NCBI GenBank assembly: GCA_964545895.1
Contig: CAZJHS010000006.1
Location: forward strand, 1-64,000
Length of the DNA: 64,000 bases
Direction: 5' to 3'
DNA from: UBA6183 sp964545895
GTDB taxonomy: Bacteria > Bacteroidota > Bacteroidia > UKL13-3
Part shown: positions 1 to 7,728 of the stretch, in pieces
Position numbering within the stretch: the first letter of the stretch is position 1
Layout: each line of letters opens with the position of its first letter
Translations under genes and position numbers: made by a program
Notes under the pieces: model-generated
Told to the model about the DNA's origin: nothing
Seen by the model: only the letters and a program-made list of their open reading frames with translations
Database searches by the model: none

Positions 1-177
1 TTTAACCGTTGGGGCCAACAAGTATTTATGACCAACGATCCTAACACAGGATGGAATGGAAGAGTAAACAACAATGGAGCAGATTGCCCTCAAGATGTAT
101 ACATTTACCAAATTAATGCTAACAGCTACAATGGTAAAAAGTACACTTACTCAGGCTCTATTACTTTATTAAGATAG
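1..177 (+). CDS. C-terminal end of a T9SS type B (gliding-associated CTD) secreted protein, partial
   Basis: The window opens inside a reading frame that runs from base 1 to a TAG stop at 175-177, leaving 58 residues. They start FNRWGQQVF, continue with NDPNTGWNGR, DVYIYQI and end YSGSITLLR. This is the pattern of the gliding-motility-associated C-terminal domain (CHU_C, type B sorting domain) that targets large Bacteroidota surface proteins to the type IX secretion system. The upstream part, which would show the function of the mature protein, lies outside the window. A strong terminator follows 23 bases later. Confidence 0.85.
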   Translation, partial: FNRWGQQVFMTNDPNTGWNGRVNNNGADCPQDVYIYQINANSYNGKKYTYSGSITLLR

Positions 178-200
178 TTACAAAATTTAATACTTAACCA

Positions 201-234
201 AAAGGCGTCCCGAAGTTTCGGGACGCCTTTTTTT
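201..234 (+). terminator. Rho-independent terminator after the T9SS protein
   Basis: A 14-bp stem (AAAGGCGTCCCGAA paired with TTCGGGACGCCTTT) with a GT loop is followed by a T run. It ends the transcript of the partial secreted-protein gene and isolates ribH from it. Confidence 0.9.
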
Positions 235-272
235 GTGTGAAGAGTATAGTGTGTCATTACACTAAAAAAATG

Positions 273-280
273 TACTTTCG
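273..280 (+). promoter_or_regulatory. Candidate -7 promoter element of ribH
   Basis: TACTTTCG matches the Bacteroidota -7 consensus TAnnTTTG at seven of eight positions and lies only five bases before the ribH ATG. If it is used, transcription would begin at or next to the start codon. No clear TTTG -33 element is visible at the usual spacing. Confidence 0.4.
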
Positions 281-285
281 CAGCC

Positions 286-780
286 ATGTCGTCAGCACTA
301 AAAAACTTATCAACTACAACATTAGAACCTAATAAGCTATTTAAGAAACTAGCTGTAGGAATTGTAGTGGCCGAATGGAATTCAGAAATTACCAACGCTT
401 TACTTACAGGTGCATATGCACATTTAGTAGCCATGGGGGTAAAGGAAAAAAATATTGTTATTCATAGCGTTCCGGGTACTTTTGAACTAACACTTGGTGC
501 ACAATGGTTGGCCGAACAAAAGGGTATAGATGCTGTTATTACGCTTGGCTGTGTTATTCAAGGCGAAACACGCCATTTTGATTTTATTTGCGATGCAAGT
601 GCACATGGTATAACCGAAGTAGGGTTGAAATATAATAAGCCAGTAATATTTGGTGTGCTTACGCCCAATAATCAGCAACAGGCAATTGACAGAGCTGGTG
701 GTAAACACGGAAACAAAGGTGTAGAAGCTGCTGAAACTGCATTAAAAATGCTTTTGCTTAAGGATAAAATAAACAACTAA
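286..780 (+). CDS. ribH: 6,7-dimethyl-8-ribityllumazine synthase
   Basis: Lumazine synthase condenses 5-amino-6-ribitylamino-uracil with 3,4-dihydroxy-2-butanone 4-phosphate, the penultimate step of riboflavin synthesis, in the cytoplasm. The 164-residue length is normal. Visible family marks are the substrate loop VPGTFELT (62-69), LGCVIQGETRHFDF with the catalytic His97, the block FGVLTPNNQQQA (122-133) and GGKHGNKG near the C-terminus. The first 20 residues are a variable extension, common in this phylum. The gene stands alone between a terminator and a lipoprotein gene, with no other riboflavin gene in the window. The ATG at 286 is the only suitable start. Confidence 0.95.
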   Translation: MSSALKNLSTTTLEPNKLFKKLAVGIVVAEWNSEITNALLTGAYAHLVAMGVKEKNIVIHSVPGTFELTLGAQWLAEQKGIDAVITLGCVIQGETRHFDFICDASAHGITEVGLKYNKPVIFGVLTPNNQQQAIDRAGGKHGNKGVEAAETALKMLLLKDKINN

Positions 781-820
781 AACAGATTTTGAGGAGGCGA
801 TTGGTTAAGTAAACTTAACT

Positions 821-850
821 TTTGGGTTCCATCAATTAGCGTTATAATTG
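821..850 (+). promoter_or_regulatory. Candidate promoter of the lipoprotein-purN pair
   Basis: TTTG at 821-824 is followed after 18 bases by TATAATTG at 843-850, close to the TTTG-N19-TAnnTTTG promoter of Bacteroidota with one mismatch in the -7 box. It leaves a leader of about 20 bases before the ATG at 877. Confidence 0.45.
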
Positions 851-876
851 TAAGGTTAAATAATTCAGAAACACGC

Positions 877-2346
877 ATGCGGTTTTTTAAAAGTATATTG
901 TTAATCGGGTTTGTTATTTCATTAGCAACAAGCTGCAAAAAGGAGTTTGAAGGCGATGCGCTTCAGTTAGATGCGCCAGAAACTTTTCTTGCTGTTGATA
1001 GCATTTACAGAAGTGGAAATACGCGTTACACTACCACCATTGAAGCACATTGGTGGGCTGTTCCAACAACAGGTTATATTAAGGGTTACGAGGTTAGTAT
1101 TGATAACCAACAAACGTGGAGTTACACCAATAAACAGAGCGGTACATTTTTACTTACCTTACCAGTTGGTGCAGATACTGCTAACATTAAGTTTTTTGTA
1201 CGCGCAATTGATAGCCGAGGAATGGTTGATCCTACTCCGGCAAGAGTAAGTTACCCAGTTCGTAACTCGGCACCTTCTATTCAGTTTGATTTTAGCTCAG
1301 GTCAAAAAATGGTATCGTTTCCAGCGTTTAGATACAATTGGAATTTTATAGACGTGGATGGAGTGCAAGACATCAGCACGGTAGAGGTGGCTTTGAATGA
1401 TACAGTAAATCACCTAATACAACTACCTGCAACAGTTACAGGCGCTAGTTTTGTAGCCGAGCGTGTAAATCAAACTTACACTGGTAATTATATTTTATAC
1501 AACAACGCGCAAACAACTGCATATACACAAAAATTAAGTGGGGCTTTATTTAACGATACCAACAGAATTTATGTAAGATGTTTAGATAGAAGTGGTTCAA
1601 AATCGGAATGGGTAATGGCAAAAATTTTTATTCGCCAACCTAAAAGTGGCTTGCTATACATTAATGATTACGTAAGTAACAAAAGCATTGTAACTAATTT
1701 TTATTCTAATCGTATTACGGCTCTTGGTGCAAGCTATAGCAATTTTGATGTGGTTAAAGTATTCTTAGATGAGTTTCCGAGTGATGCATTTACTACCACC
1801 AAAACATTTGAATTTTTTGATAGAATTGTATGGACTACTGATGATCCTACACGCAGTTTAGGCACTGCACAAACTGCAACTATTCCGTTTTTTAACAAAG
1901 GCGGAAAAATATTTATGGTGCTTGAAATACCTAATGACGTGGCCTTGGATGCAAACTTTTTTAACTTCACTCCAATCGAAAAATTAGTAGATAATCCTGG
2001 TCGTACTTTCCGTATGGCAACAGGAGATTTATTAACCCCTTACAACGCAAGTTGGCCAATGTTAAAAGCAACGGGTATCGTTACATATCCTCGTCCGTTT
2101 TATACCTACACTTCTTCATCAGGTTTGTATTCGTACGACAGCTTGGCATCAGCGCAGCTAAAATCGTTTGGTGCTGGCAATCCTGTAGCATGGACAGGCC
2201 CAAGTAATGTAATGGCCAAGCGTAACAATACACAAACAGGTAAAACAGATTTTGTAACTTTAACTGTGCCATTGCACTTAATGAACGGAAATAATAACGT
2301 TGATTCGTTTTTTAATAAAGTGGTTATTAACGAGCTTCAATTCTAA
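877..2346 (+). CDS. Exported lipoprotein of unknown function
   Basis: A 489-residue protein with a lipoprotein signal peptide: charged MRFFK, a hydrophobic stretch, then LATSC with the lipidated Cys at residue 20 followed by KKE, so it probably sits in the outer membrane or faces the periplasm. The first half alternates beta-rich segments (for example GYIKGYEVSIDN, TANIKFFVRAID) that read like two fibronectin-III-like domains. The second half (from about LLYINDY, residue 260) alternates hydrophobic strands and loops and resembles no family I can name. It is followed after six bases by purN, so the two are probably co-transcribed, although no functional link is obvious. Codon use matches the neighbours. 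Confidence 0.8.
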   Translation: MRFFKSILLIGFVISLATSCKKEFEGDALQLDAPETFLAVDSIYRSGNTRYTTTIEAHWWAVPTTGYIKGYEVSIDNQQTWSYTNKQSGTFLLTLPVGADTANIKFFVRAIDSRGMVDPTPARVSYPVRNSAPSIQFDFSSGQKMVSFPAFRYNWNFIDVDGVQDISTVEVALNDTVNHLIQLPATVTGASFVAERVNQTYTGNYILYNNAQTTAYTQKLSGALFNDTNRIYVRCLDRSGSKSEWVMAKIFIRQPKSGLLYINDYVSNKSIVTNFYSNRITALGASYSNFDVVKVFLDEFPSDAFTTTKTFEFFDRIVWTTDDPTRSLGTAQTATIPFFNKGGKIFMVLEIPNDVALDANFFNFTPIEKLVDNPGRTFRMATGDLLTPYNASWPMLKATGIVTYPRPFYTYTSSSGLYSYDSLASAQLKSFGAGNPVAWTGPSNVMAKRNNTQTGKTDFVTLTVPLHLMNGNNNVDSFFNKVVINELQF

Positions 2347-2352
2347 TAATCC

Positions 2353-2925
2353 GTGGCTAAAAATATTGTTCTATTCGCTTCAGGTACTGGTACCAATGCT
2401 CAAAACATTTGCGAGCAATTTGCCCATCACCCTGAAATAAATGTGGTTGCCTTATTTTGTAACAACCCCAATGCCAAAGTAATTGAGCGCATGGTTCCGT
2501 TTAACATTCCTGTACATGTTTTTACCAAAGAACAGTTTAAGAGTCAGGAAGAGTTTATGAAACTCATAGCTCCATATCAACCCGATTTAATAGTTCTTGC
2601 TGGATTTTTATGGTTAATTCCACCTTATTTGGTTCAGCAATATCCGCACAAAATTATCAATATTCACCCTGCGTTATTGCCTAAGTTTGGAGGCAAGGGA
2701 ATGTACGGACATCATGTGCATGAAGCCGTGCTGGCTGCAAGGGAGCATGAGCATGGCATCACTATTCATTTTGTAAATGAGAAGTATGATGAAGGTGCAA
2801 TTATTTTTCAGGCAAAATTTGAGGTAAAACCAACTTACATTTTAAACGATTTACAATTGGCCATTGCCGAACTAGAGATGCGCTATTTCCCCGAGGCCAT
2901 TAAACGTATTTTAGGTGTTCAGTAA
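2353..2925 (+). CDS. purN: Phosphoribosylglycinamide formyltransferase (GAR transformylase)
   Basis: PurN transfers a formyl group from 10-formyl-tetrahydrofolate to glycinamide ribonucleotide, the third step of purine synthesis. The 190-residue protein has the formyltransferase fold marks: N-terminal ASGTGTNAQ (residues 9-17), AGFLWLIP, INIHPALLP with Asn103 and His105, and YDEGAIIFQA with Asp146, which correspond to the catalytic Asn-His-Asp set. The loop after LLP (KFGGKGMYGHHVHEAV) is the longer version seen in this phylum. The start is GTG at 2353, chosen because the next residues AKNIVLFAS align with the family start and no ATG lies upstream in frame. purH, which also uses 10-formyl-THF, is 33 kb away. 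Confidence 0.93.
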   Translation: MAKNIVLFASGTGTNAQNICEQFAHHPEINVVALFCNNPNAKVIERMVPFNIPVHVFTKEQFKSQEEFMKLIAPYQPDLIVLAGFLWLIPPYLVQQYPHKIINIHPALLPKFGGKGMYGHHVHEAVLAAREHEHGITIHFVNEKYDEGAIIFQAKFEVKPTYILNDLQLAIAELEMRYFPEAIKRILGVQ

Positions 2926-2974
2926 ATTTGTTTAGGCTGCATTAAGTCTCCTTTTTTAATCAGGGTATTTGGCC

Positions 2975-2982
2975 TATTTTTG
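2975..2982 (+). promoter_or_regulatory. -7 promoter element just before the aminotransferase start
   Basis: TATTTTTG is a perfect TAnnTTTG element ending four bases before the ATG at 2987. The run TTTT at 2952-2955, 19 bases upstream, could serve as a weak -33 element. The position implies a very short or absent 5' leader and supports the ATG at 2987 over a TTG at 2969 in the same frame, which would lie inside the promoter. Confidence 0.5.
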
Positions 2983-2986
2983 TGGC

Positions 2987-4231
2987 ATGAATACCGAAAT
3001 GCAAAATCCAAAATCAACCTATTTTATTGAGTTAGAAGACCAATTTGGCGCCCACAACTATCACCCATTACCTGTTGTAATTGAGCGTGCACAAGGTGTT
3101 TTTATGTATGATGTAGAGGGTAAATCGTATTTTGATTTTCTTTCGGCATACAGTGCAGTAAACCAAGGACATTGCCATCCACGTATTATTAACGCACTTA
3201 CCAAGCAGGCACAAAGTTTAACATTAACTAGCCGTGCTTTTCATAATAATTTATTAGGCGAGTACGAAAAGTACATCACTAATTATTTTGGTTTTGATAA
3301 AGTATTGCCCATGAATACGGGGGTTGAAGGTGGCGAAACTGCCATTAAACTTGCCAGAAGATGGGGTTACACGGTAAAAGGAATTGCCGAAAATCAAGCA
3401 CATATTTTATTTGTAGAAGGCAACTTTTGGGGCCGTACTATGGCTGCCATTTCATCAAGCAACGACCCAAGCAGCTATGCTAATTTTGGGCCATACATGC
3501 CAGGCTTTAGCTTAATTCCTTATAATGATTTAACTGCGCTTGAAAACGCATTAAAGGCTAATCCTAATATTGCAGCATTTATGTTTGAGCCTATACAAGG
3601 CGAAGCAGGAGTTGTAGTTCCACATGAAGGTTATTTACAAGGAGTACGCGATTTATGTACTAAATATAACGTATTAATGATTGCCGATGAGGTTCAAACA
3701 GGTTTATGCCGCACTGGTAAAATGTTGGCATGCGATCATGAAAATGTGAAACCTGATATGTTAATTTTAGGCAAAGCACTTTCTGGAGGTGTATTACCCG
3801 TTTCGGCAGTTTTGGCTAACAACCAAATTATGTTAACCATTAAACCCGGAGAGCATGGTAGTACATACGGTGGTAACCCATTGGCGTGTGCCGTTGCAAT
3901 GGAATCGTTACAAGTATTGTTGGATGAAAAATTAGCCGAAAATGCAGAAGCTATGGGGTTAATTTTTAGAAACCGCATGGAGCAACTTAAAGCCAAAACT
4001 AATTTAGTTGAATTGGTACGTGGTAAAGGCTTACTAAATGCTATTGTAATTAAACCATTTGGTAACGGTAAAACTGCTTACGATGTTTGCCTTGCCATGA
4101 AAGAAAACGGATTGTTGGCTAAACAAACACATGGCGATATTATTCGTTTTGCTCCTCCATTAACCATTACCGAAACTCAGTTACACGATGCTTGTGATAT
4201 TATTGAAAAAACAATTTTAAGTTTAGCATAA
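2987..4231 (+). CDS. rocD: Ornithine--oxo-acid aminotransferase
   Basis: A fold-type I PLP enzyme that moves the delta-amino group of ornithine to 2-oxoglutarate, giving glutamate semialdehyde. The 414-residue protein contains the ornithine-aminotransferase signatures: MNTGVEGGETAIKLAR, FWGRTMAAISSSNDPSSY, IPYNDL, FMFEPIQGEAGVVVP, the PLP-binding Asp234 in IADEVQTG, the Schiff-base Lys263 in LGKALSGG, and GEHGSTYGGNPLACAVA. Those strings separate it from acetylornithine or GABA aminotransferases. It precedes a histidine ammonia-lyase by 35 bases, forming an amino-acid degradation pair in which both pathways feed glutamate. Confidence 0.92.
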   Translation: MNTEMQNPKSTYFIELEDQFGAHNYHPLPVVIERAQGVFMYDVEGKSYFDFLSAYSAVNQGHCHPRIINALTKQAQSLTLTSRAFHNNLLGEYEKYITNYFGFDKVLPMNTGVEGGETAIKLARRWGYTVKGIAENQAHILFVEGNFWGRTMAAISSSNDPSSYANFGPYMPGFSLIPYNDLTALENALKANPNIAAFMFEPIQGEAGVVVPHEGYLQGVRDLCTKYNVLMIADEVQTGLCRTGKMLACDHENVKPDMLILGKALSGGVLPVSAVLANNQIMLTIKPGEHGSTYGGNPLACAVAMESLQVLLDEKLAENAEAMGLIFRNRMEQLKAKTNLVELVRGKGLLNAIVIKPFGNGKTAYDVCLAMKENGLLAKQTHGDIIRFAPPLTITETQLHDACDIIEKTILSLA

Positions 4232-4266
4232 GTCTTTGCCAATTAATTAATAGAATTACTGCACAC

Positions 4267-5754
4267 ATGCATCATCAAATAAACGCACAGCTTACTTTAG
4301 CCGATGTTCAACGCATCATCAACCAAAAACAACAATTAGTTTTATCAGCTCAAGCGCAGCAAAATATTGAAACTTGCAGAGCTTACTTGGATGAAAAAAT
4401 GAGTAAAAAGGATGCCATTTTTTATGGTATCAATACAGGTTTTGGTTCGCTGTGTAACACCCAAATTTCGCACGATGAGCTTACCCAATTGCAAGAAAAC
4501 TTATTGCTTTCGCATGCATGCGGCACGGGCGATTATGTGCCACGCGAAGTAATAAAACTCATGTTATTGCTTAAAGTGCAATCGTTAAGCTACGGTAACA
4601 GCGGTGTGCAGTTAGTAACAGTAAATAGGCTTATTGATTTTTTTAATCTAGATATTTATCCCGTAGTTTATCAGCAAGGTTCGTTAGGTGCTAGTGGCGA
4701 TTTAGCGCCTTTAGCCCATTTATGTTTACCCTTATTGGGCCATGGCGAAGTTTGGCAAAAAGATGGCGAACATTGGAAAATAGTACCCGCAATTGATGTG
4801 CTTAAGCAACATAATTTACAACCCATTGCCTTACAATCTAAAGAAGGATTGGCATTGATAAATGGTACACAATTTATGTTGTCGTATGCGGTGTATAATG
4901 TTATGATGGCGCAACGTTTATATGCCCAAGCTAATAAAATTGCTGCGGTTTCTATTGATGCATTTGATGCAAAGTTAGAGCCATTTTCGCCTCAATTGCA
5001 TGCCGTACGTCCACATAAAGGACAGGTTGAAACTGCTCGCCAAATACGCGAACTTTTAGCCGATAGCGAAATTATAGCAAAGCCTAAAGTACAAGTGCAA
5101 GATCCATATGCTTTTCGTTGTATACCACAAGTGCACGGAGCAACTTACGATACCATTAACTATGTGGCCTCAGTTGTTGAAACCGAAATGAATTCGGTAA
5201 CAGACAATCCCAATGTATTTGTTGCTGATGATTTGATTTTATCTGGTGGTAATTTTCATGGACAGCCATTGGCTTTAGTACTTGATTTTTTAGCAATAGC
5301 AGTAGCTGAGTTAGGCAGTATTAGCGAGCGCAGAACCTATCAATTAATTTCGGGTTTGCGTGGTTTGCCAGCCTTTTTAACACCTAATCCAGGATTAAAC
5401 TCGGGCTTTATGATTCCACAATATTCTGCTGCAAGTATTGTAAGTCAAAGCAAACAATTGTGTACGCCTGCAAGTGTAGATAGTATTGTAAGTAGTAATG
5501 GGCAAGAAGACCACGTAAGTATGGGTGCTAATGCAGCTACAAAATGCTATAAAGTAATGCACAATACAGAGTGTGTTTTAGCTATTGAATTACTTAATGC
5601 TGCTCAGGCTTTAGAATTCCGTAAACCAGCAAAATCATCAACCCAAGTAGAAAAATTTGTGGCCGACTATCGCAACGTAGTTACGTTTAATGATGTTGAT
5701 AGGGCTTTATACAAAGACATTGAAGCTTCGGTTAATTTCTTAAATGTAAATTAG
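4267..5754 (+). CDS. hutH: Histidine ammonia-lyase (histidase)
   Basis: Removes ammonia from L-histidine to give urocanate, the first step of histidine degradation. In the 495-residue protein Ala142-Ser143-Gly144 within GSLGASGDLAPLAHL cyclises to the MIO electrophile. Other marks are YGINTGFGSL (53-62), LQENLLLSHACG, NGTQFMLSY, QDPYAFRCIPQVHGA, TDNPNVF, GGNFHGQPLA and the C-terminal SNGQEDHVSMG. The sequence is complete and intact. HutU, hutI and hutF are absent from the window, so urocanate would be processed by genes elsewhere. Tyrosine or phenylalanine ammonia-lyase is a less likely alternative because the substrate region SHACGTGD matches histidases. Confidence 0.92.
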   Translation: MHHQINAQLTLADVQRIINQKQQLVLSAQAQQNIETCRAYLDEKMSKKDAIFYGINTGFGSLCNTQISHDELTQLQENLLLSHACGTGDYVPREVIKLMLLLKVQSLSYGNSGVQLVTVNRLIDFFNLDIYPVVYQQGSLGASGDLAPLAHLCLPLLGHGEVWQKDGEHWKIVPAIDVLKQHNLQPIALQSKEGLALINGTQFMLSYAVYNVMMAQRLYAQANKIAAVSIDAFDAKLEPFSPQLHAVRPHKGQVETARQIRELLADSEIIAKPKVQVQDPYAFRCIPQVHGATYDTINYVASVVETEMNSVTDNPNVFVADDLILSGGNFHGQPLALVLDFLAIAVAELGSISERRTYQLISGLRGLPAFLTPNPGLNSGFMIPQYSAASIVSQSKQLCTPASVDSIVSSNGQEDHVSMGANAATKCYKVMHNTECVLAIELLNAAQALEFRKPAKSSTQVEKFVADYRNVVTFNDVDRALYKDIEASVNFLNVN

Positions 5755-5762
5755 CAATTAGG

Positions 5763-6095
5763 TTGAAACAGTTTGTTGCCATAATATCTTTATTTTTAGC
5801 ACTTATTGTAAGTGCTAGTAAAAGCTATGTACCTAAAACTACATTGCTTAAAAAAGATAAAGTAGCACAACTTACTACCACGCCTTCGCATTTTACAGCA
5901 GTTGCTACCAAGCTTCAGGCGCAGGTTTCGCCACTTGTTATTGTAACATTTAAATCGAGCTTTAGTTATGTATACATACAGTTTAGTAACTTTAAGGCAG
6001 CTGTAAAATATACCTGTTACTTTAGTTTCTCTCGTAAAATAAAATCACTCCTATTTTCACCAACGTTTTTATTTGTTCGCGTTTTAAGGATTTAG
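5763..6095 (+). CDS. Small predicted exported protein, unknown
   Basis: A 110-residue frame opening with TTG eight bases after hutH. The N-terminus (KQFVAIISLFLALIVSASKS) looks like a signal peptide. The rest is basic and aromatic (SSFSYVYIQF, KYTCYFSFSRK) with a hydrophobic end, and no family is recognisable. The open frame, proximity to hutH and signal-like start argue for a real gene, while the TTG start and poorly structured C-terminus argue against. It may be a decayed exported protein. Confidence 0.4.
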   Translation: MKQFVAIISLFLALIVSASKSYVPKTTLLKKDKVAQLTTTPSHFTAVATKLQAQVSPLVIVTFKSSFSYVYIQFSNFKAAVKYTCYFSFSRKIKSLLFSPTFLFVRVLRI

Positions 6096-6168
6096 AATAC
6101 ATGTTTTTTCTCACTAGCCTCAGGAGGTTTTAAAACATTTATTTTCTAAATCTTAGTTTAATTTTTTT

Positions 6169-6276
6169 ATGAATAATCAAGAACAAAAACGCCAAGAGCG
6201 TGGTAATTTAATTGTGGGCATTGTATTTATGGTGATAATACTAATTGGCTTACTTGCTAATTTTTATATGAATTAA
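6169..6276 (+). CDS. 35-residue single-pass membrane protein
   Basis: A short frame: ATG at 6169, a charged head (NNQEQKRQERG), one hydrophobic segment (NLIVGIVFMVIILIGLLANF, residues 13-32) and a stop at 6274-6276. A strong terminator begins ten bases later, as expected for a real gene end. The layout, a polar N-terminus of about 12 residues and one membrane helix, is typical of bacterial membrane miniproteins that bind larger complexes. I cannot name a family. Confidence 0.6.
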   Translation: MNNQEQKRQERGNLIVGIVFMVIILIGLLANFYMN

Positions 6277-6285
6277 GAATAACTA

Positions 6286-6319
6286 AGCCAGCTATCTATT
6301 TAGGTGGCTGGCTTTTTTT
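6286..6319 (+). terminator. Rho-independent terminator after the small membrane protein
   Basis: AGCCAGC at 6286-6292 pairs with GCTGGCT at 6307-6313, followed by seven T. The 247 bases between this terminator and exbB are AT-rich and I see no gene there. Confidence 0.85.
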
Positions 6320-6566
6320 CTTCATCAATTGTAATAATTGAGTTGATGTTGATAGAACACTTTTACTGGCCTTAATTTTAAACCAAATTGGTTTTATATA
6401 ATTGAATAATCAGTAAAATAAGGGTGTTTGGATAATTTGTGTTGAGTTGAAATAATTGTACACTGCAATAAAATCTGTTGACATCATAGGATTTGAAAAG
6501 TTGATATTTGTGAAGGTTGAACCAAGTTGTGGTGTTTAACCATCAAACTAATTATAATACAACTTT

Positions 6567-7217
6567 ATGAATACTACTCCAGAAGAATTGAACTTGTTTA
6601 CGCTCCTTTTAAAAGGCGGTATTGTTATTATTCCTATTATTATTTTATCCATTGTAAGTATTTTCATCATTATTGAAAGGTGGCAAAATATTAGCAAGCG
6701 TGGTAAAATATCACCACGCTTAATACCTGAGCTAAACGATCAATTGCAAAACGGAAATATTAAAGCTGCACTTACACTTTGCGAAAGAGACCAATCGGCT
6801 GCTTCGCGTGTAATTTTAAGCGGACTAGAATCATTGGGTAAACCCATCAGAGAAATTGAAAGTATGATGGAAACTGCCGCACAAATTGAGATTGCCGAAA
6901 TGGAAAAACGTTTAGGCTATTTAGGTTTAATTGCTGGTATTGCTCCCATGTTAGGTTTTATTGGTACAATCTCTGGTGTAATTAAAATTTTCTACAACAT
7001 TTCACTTTCTGATAATATTAGTATAGGAATTATTGCAGGTGGTTTGTACGAAAAAATGATTTCGAGCGGAACGGGTTTAGTTGTAGGTGTGGTTTCTTAT
7101 GCAGGATATCATATGCTAACCATGTTAATTGATAAAAATGTTCATCAAATACAAAAGCAAACTTTTGCTTTTATTAAGCTTATACAGCAGCCAACTGCTG
7201 ATGGCAAGAAGAACTAG
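6567..7217 (+). CDS. exbB: MotA/TolQ/ExbB proton channel family protein
   Basis: The five-copy channel subunit of an ExbB-ExbD (or TolQ-TolR) motor that uses the proton gradient to energise an outer-membrane process. The 216-residue protein has three membrane segments: about 15-37 (GGIVIIPIIILSIVSIFIII), about 118-142 (LGLIAGIAPMLGFIGTISGV) and about 165-185 (MISSGTGLVVGVVSYAGYHM). GFIGTISGV and the TGLVVG-type helix are the conserved channel motifs. It lies 64 bases before exbD. No TonB partner is adjacent, although a TonB-like protein is at 56.7 kb. TolQ is an equally possible name. Confidence 0.88.
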   Translation: MNTTPEELNLFTLLLKGGIVIIPIIILSIVSIFIIIERWQNISKRGKISPRLIPELNDQLQNGNIKAALTLCERDQSAASRVILSGLESLGKPIREIESMMETAAQIEIAEMEKRLGYLGLIAGIAPMLGFIGTISGVIKIFYNISLSDNISIGIIAGGLYEKMISSGTGLVVGVVSYAGYHMLTMLIDKNVHQIQKQTFAFIKLIQQPTADGKKN

Positions 7218-7281
7218 TATCAATAAAAAAAACACAGCAAATACTTTGTGTATTGCTCATTAACCTTTCATAAATAATTGC

Positions 7282-7677
7282 ATGAAAATAAGAAGAAGTA
7301 AGCGTTTTGAAGCAGAAGTGTCAACACACTCTTTAAACGATATTATGTTCTTTTTGCTCCTGTTTTTCTTAATTGTATCAACAGTTGCAAATCCAAACGT
7401 TATAAAAATTTTACTGCCTAAATCAGAGTCGAATCAACAAATACAAAAGCAACCTATTACCTTAACCGTTACCGAGGATAAGCACTATTATTTAGACCAG
7501 CGCGAAGTTCCTTTTGAATCACTAGAACCCGAGCTTCAAAAGGCATCAACAGGTTTGGTTGAGTTAACTGTAGTGTTGCGTTTGCCTTACAACTTACAAA
7601 TACAAGATTTGGTTGATGTGATGCAAATAGGTTCGCGCAACAAATTTAAAATGGTTTTAGCTACTGATAGAAAGTAG
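7282..7677 (+). CDS. exbD: ExbD/TolR family biopolymer transport protein
   Basis: A 131-residue partner of the upstream channel protein. It has a basic N-terminus (KIRRSKRF), one membrane helix at about 18-38 containing the conserved proton-carrying Asp in LNDIMFFLLLFFLIVS, and a periplasmic domain of about 90 residues (ITLTVTEDKHYYLDQREV, VVLRLPYNLQIQDLVDVMQ). The order ExbB-ExbD is standard. The hydroxylase gene that follows is close enough to be in the same transcript. Confidence 0.9.
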   Translation: MKIRRSKRFEAEVSTHSLNDIMFFLLLFFLIVSTVANPNVIKILLPKSESNQQIQKQPITLTVTEDKHYYLDQREVPFESLEPELQKASTGLVELTVVLRLPYNLQIQDLVDVMQIGSRNKFKMVLATDRK

Positions 7678-7728
7678 TGCTTTTTGCAGATAATAAAGTA
7701 TTTTAGAGTACTAATTACTTGTTATATT

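Noticed and set aside
2969..2986. TTG start giving six extra residues on the ornithine aminotransferase
   Set aside because: These codons overlap the -7 promoter box and the family begins at the following Met.
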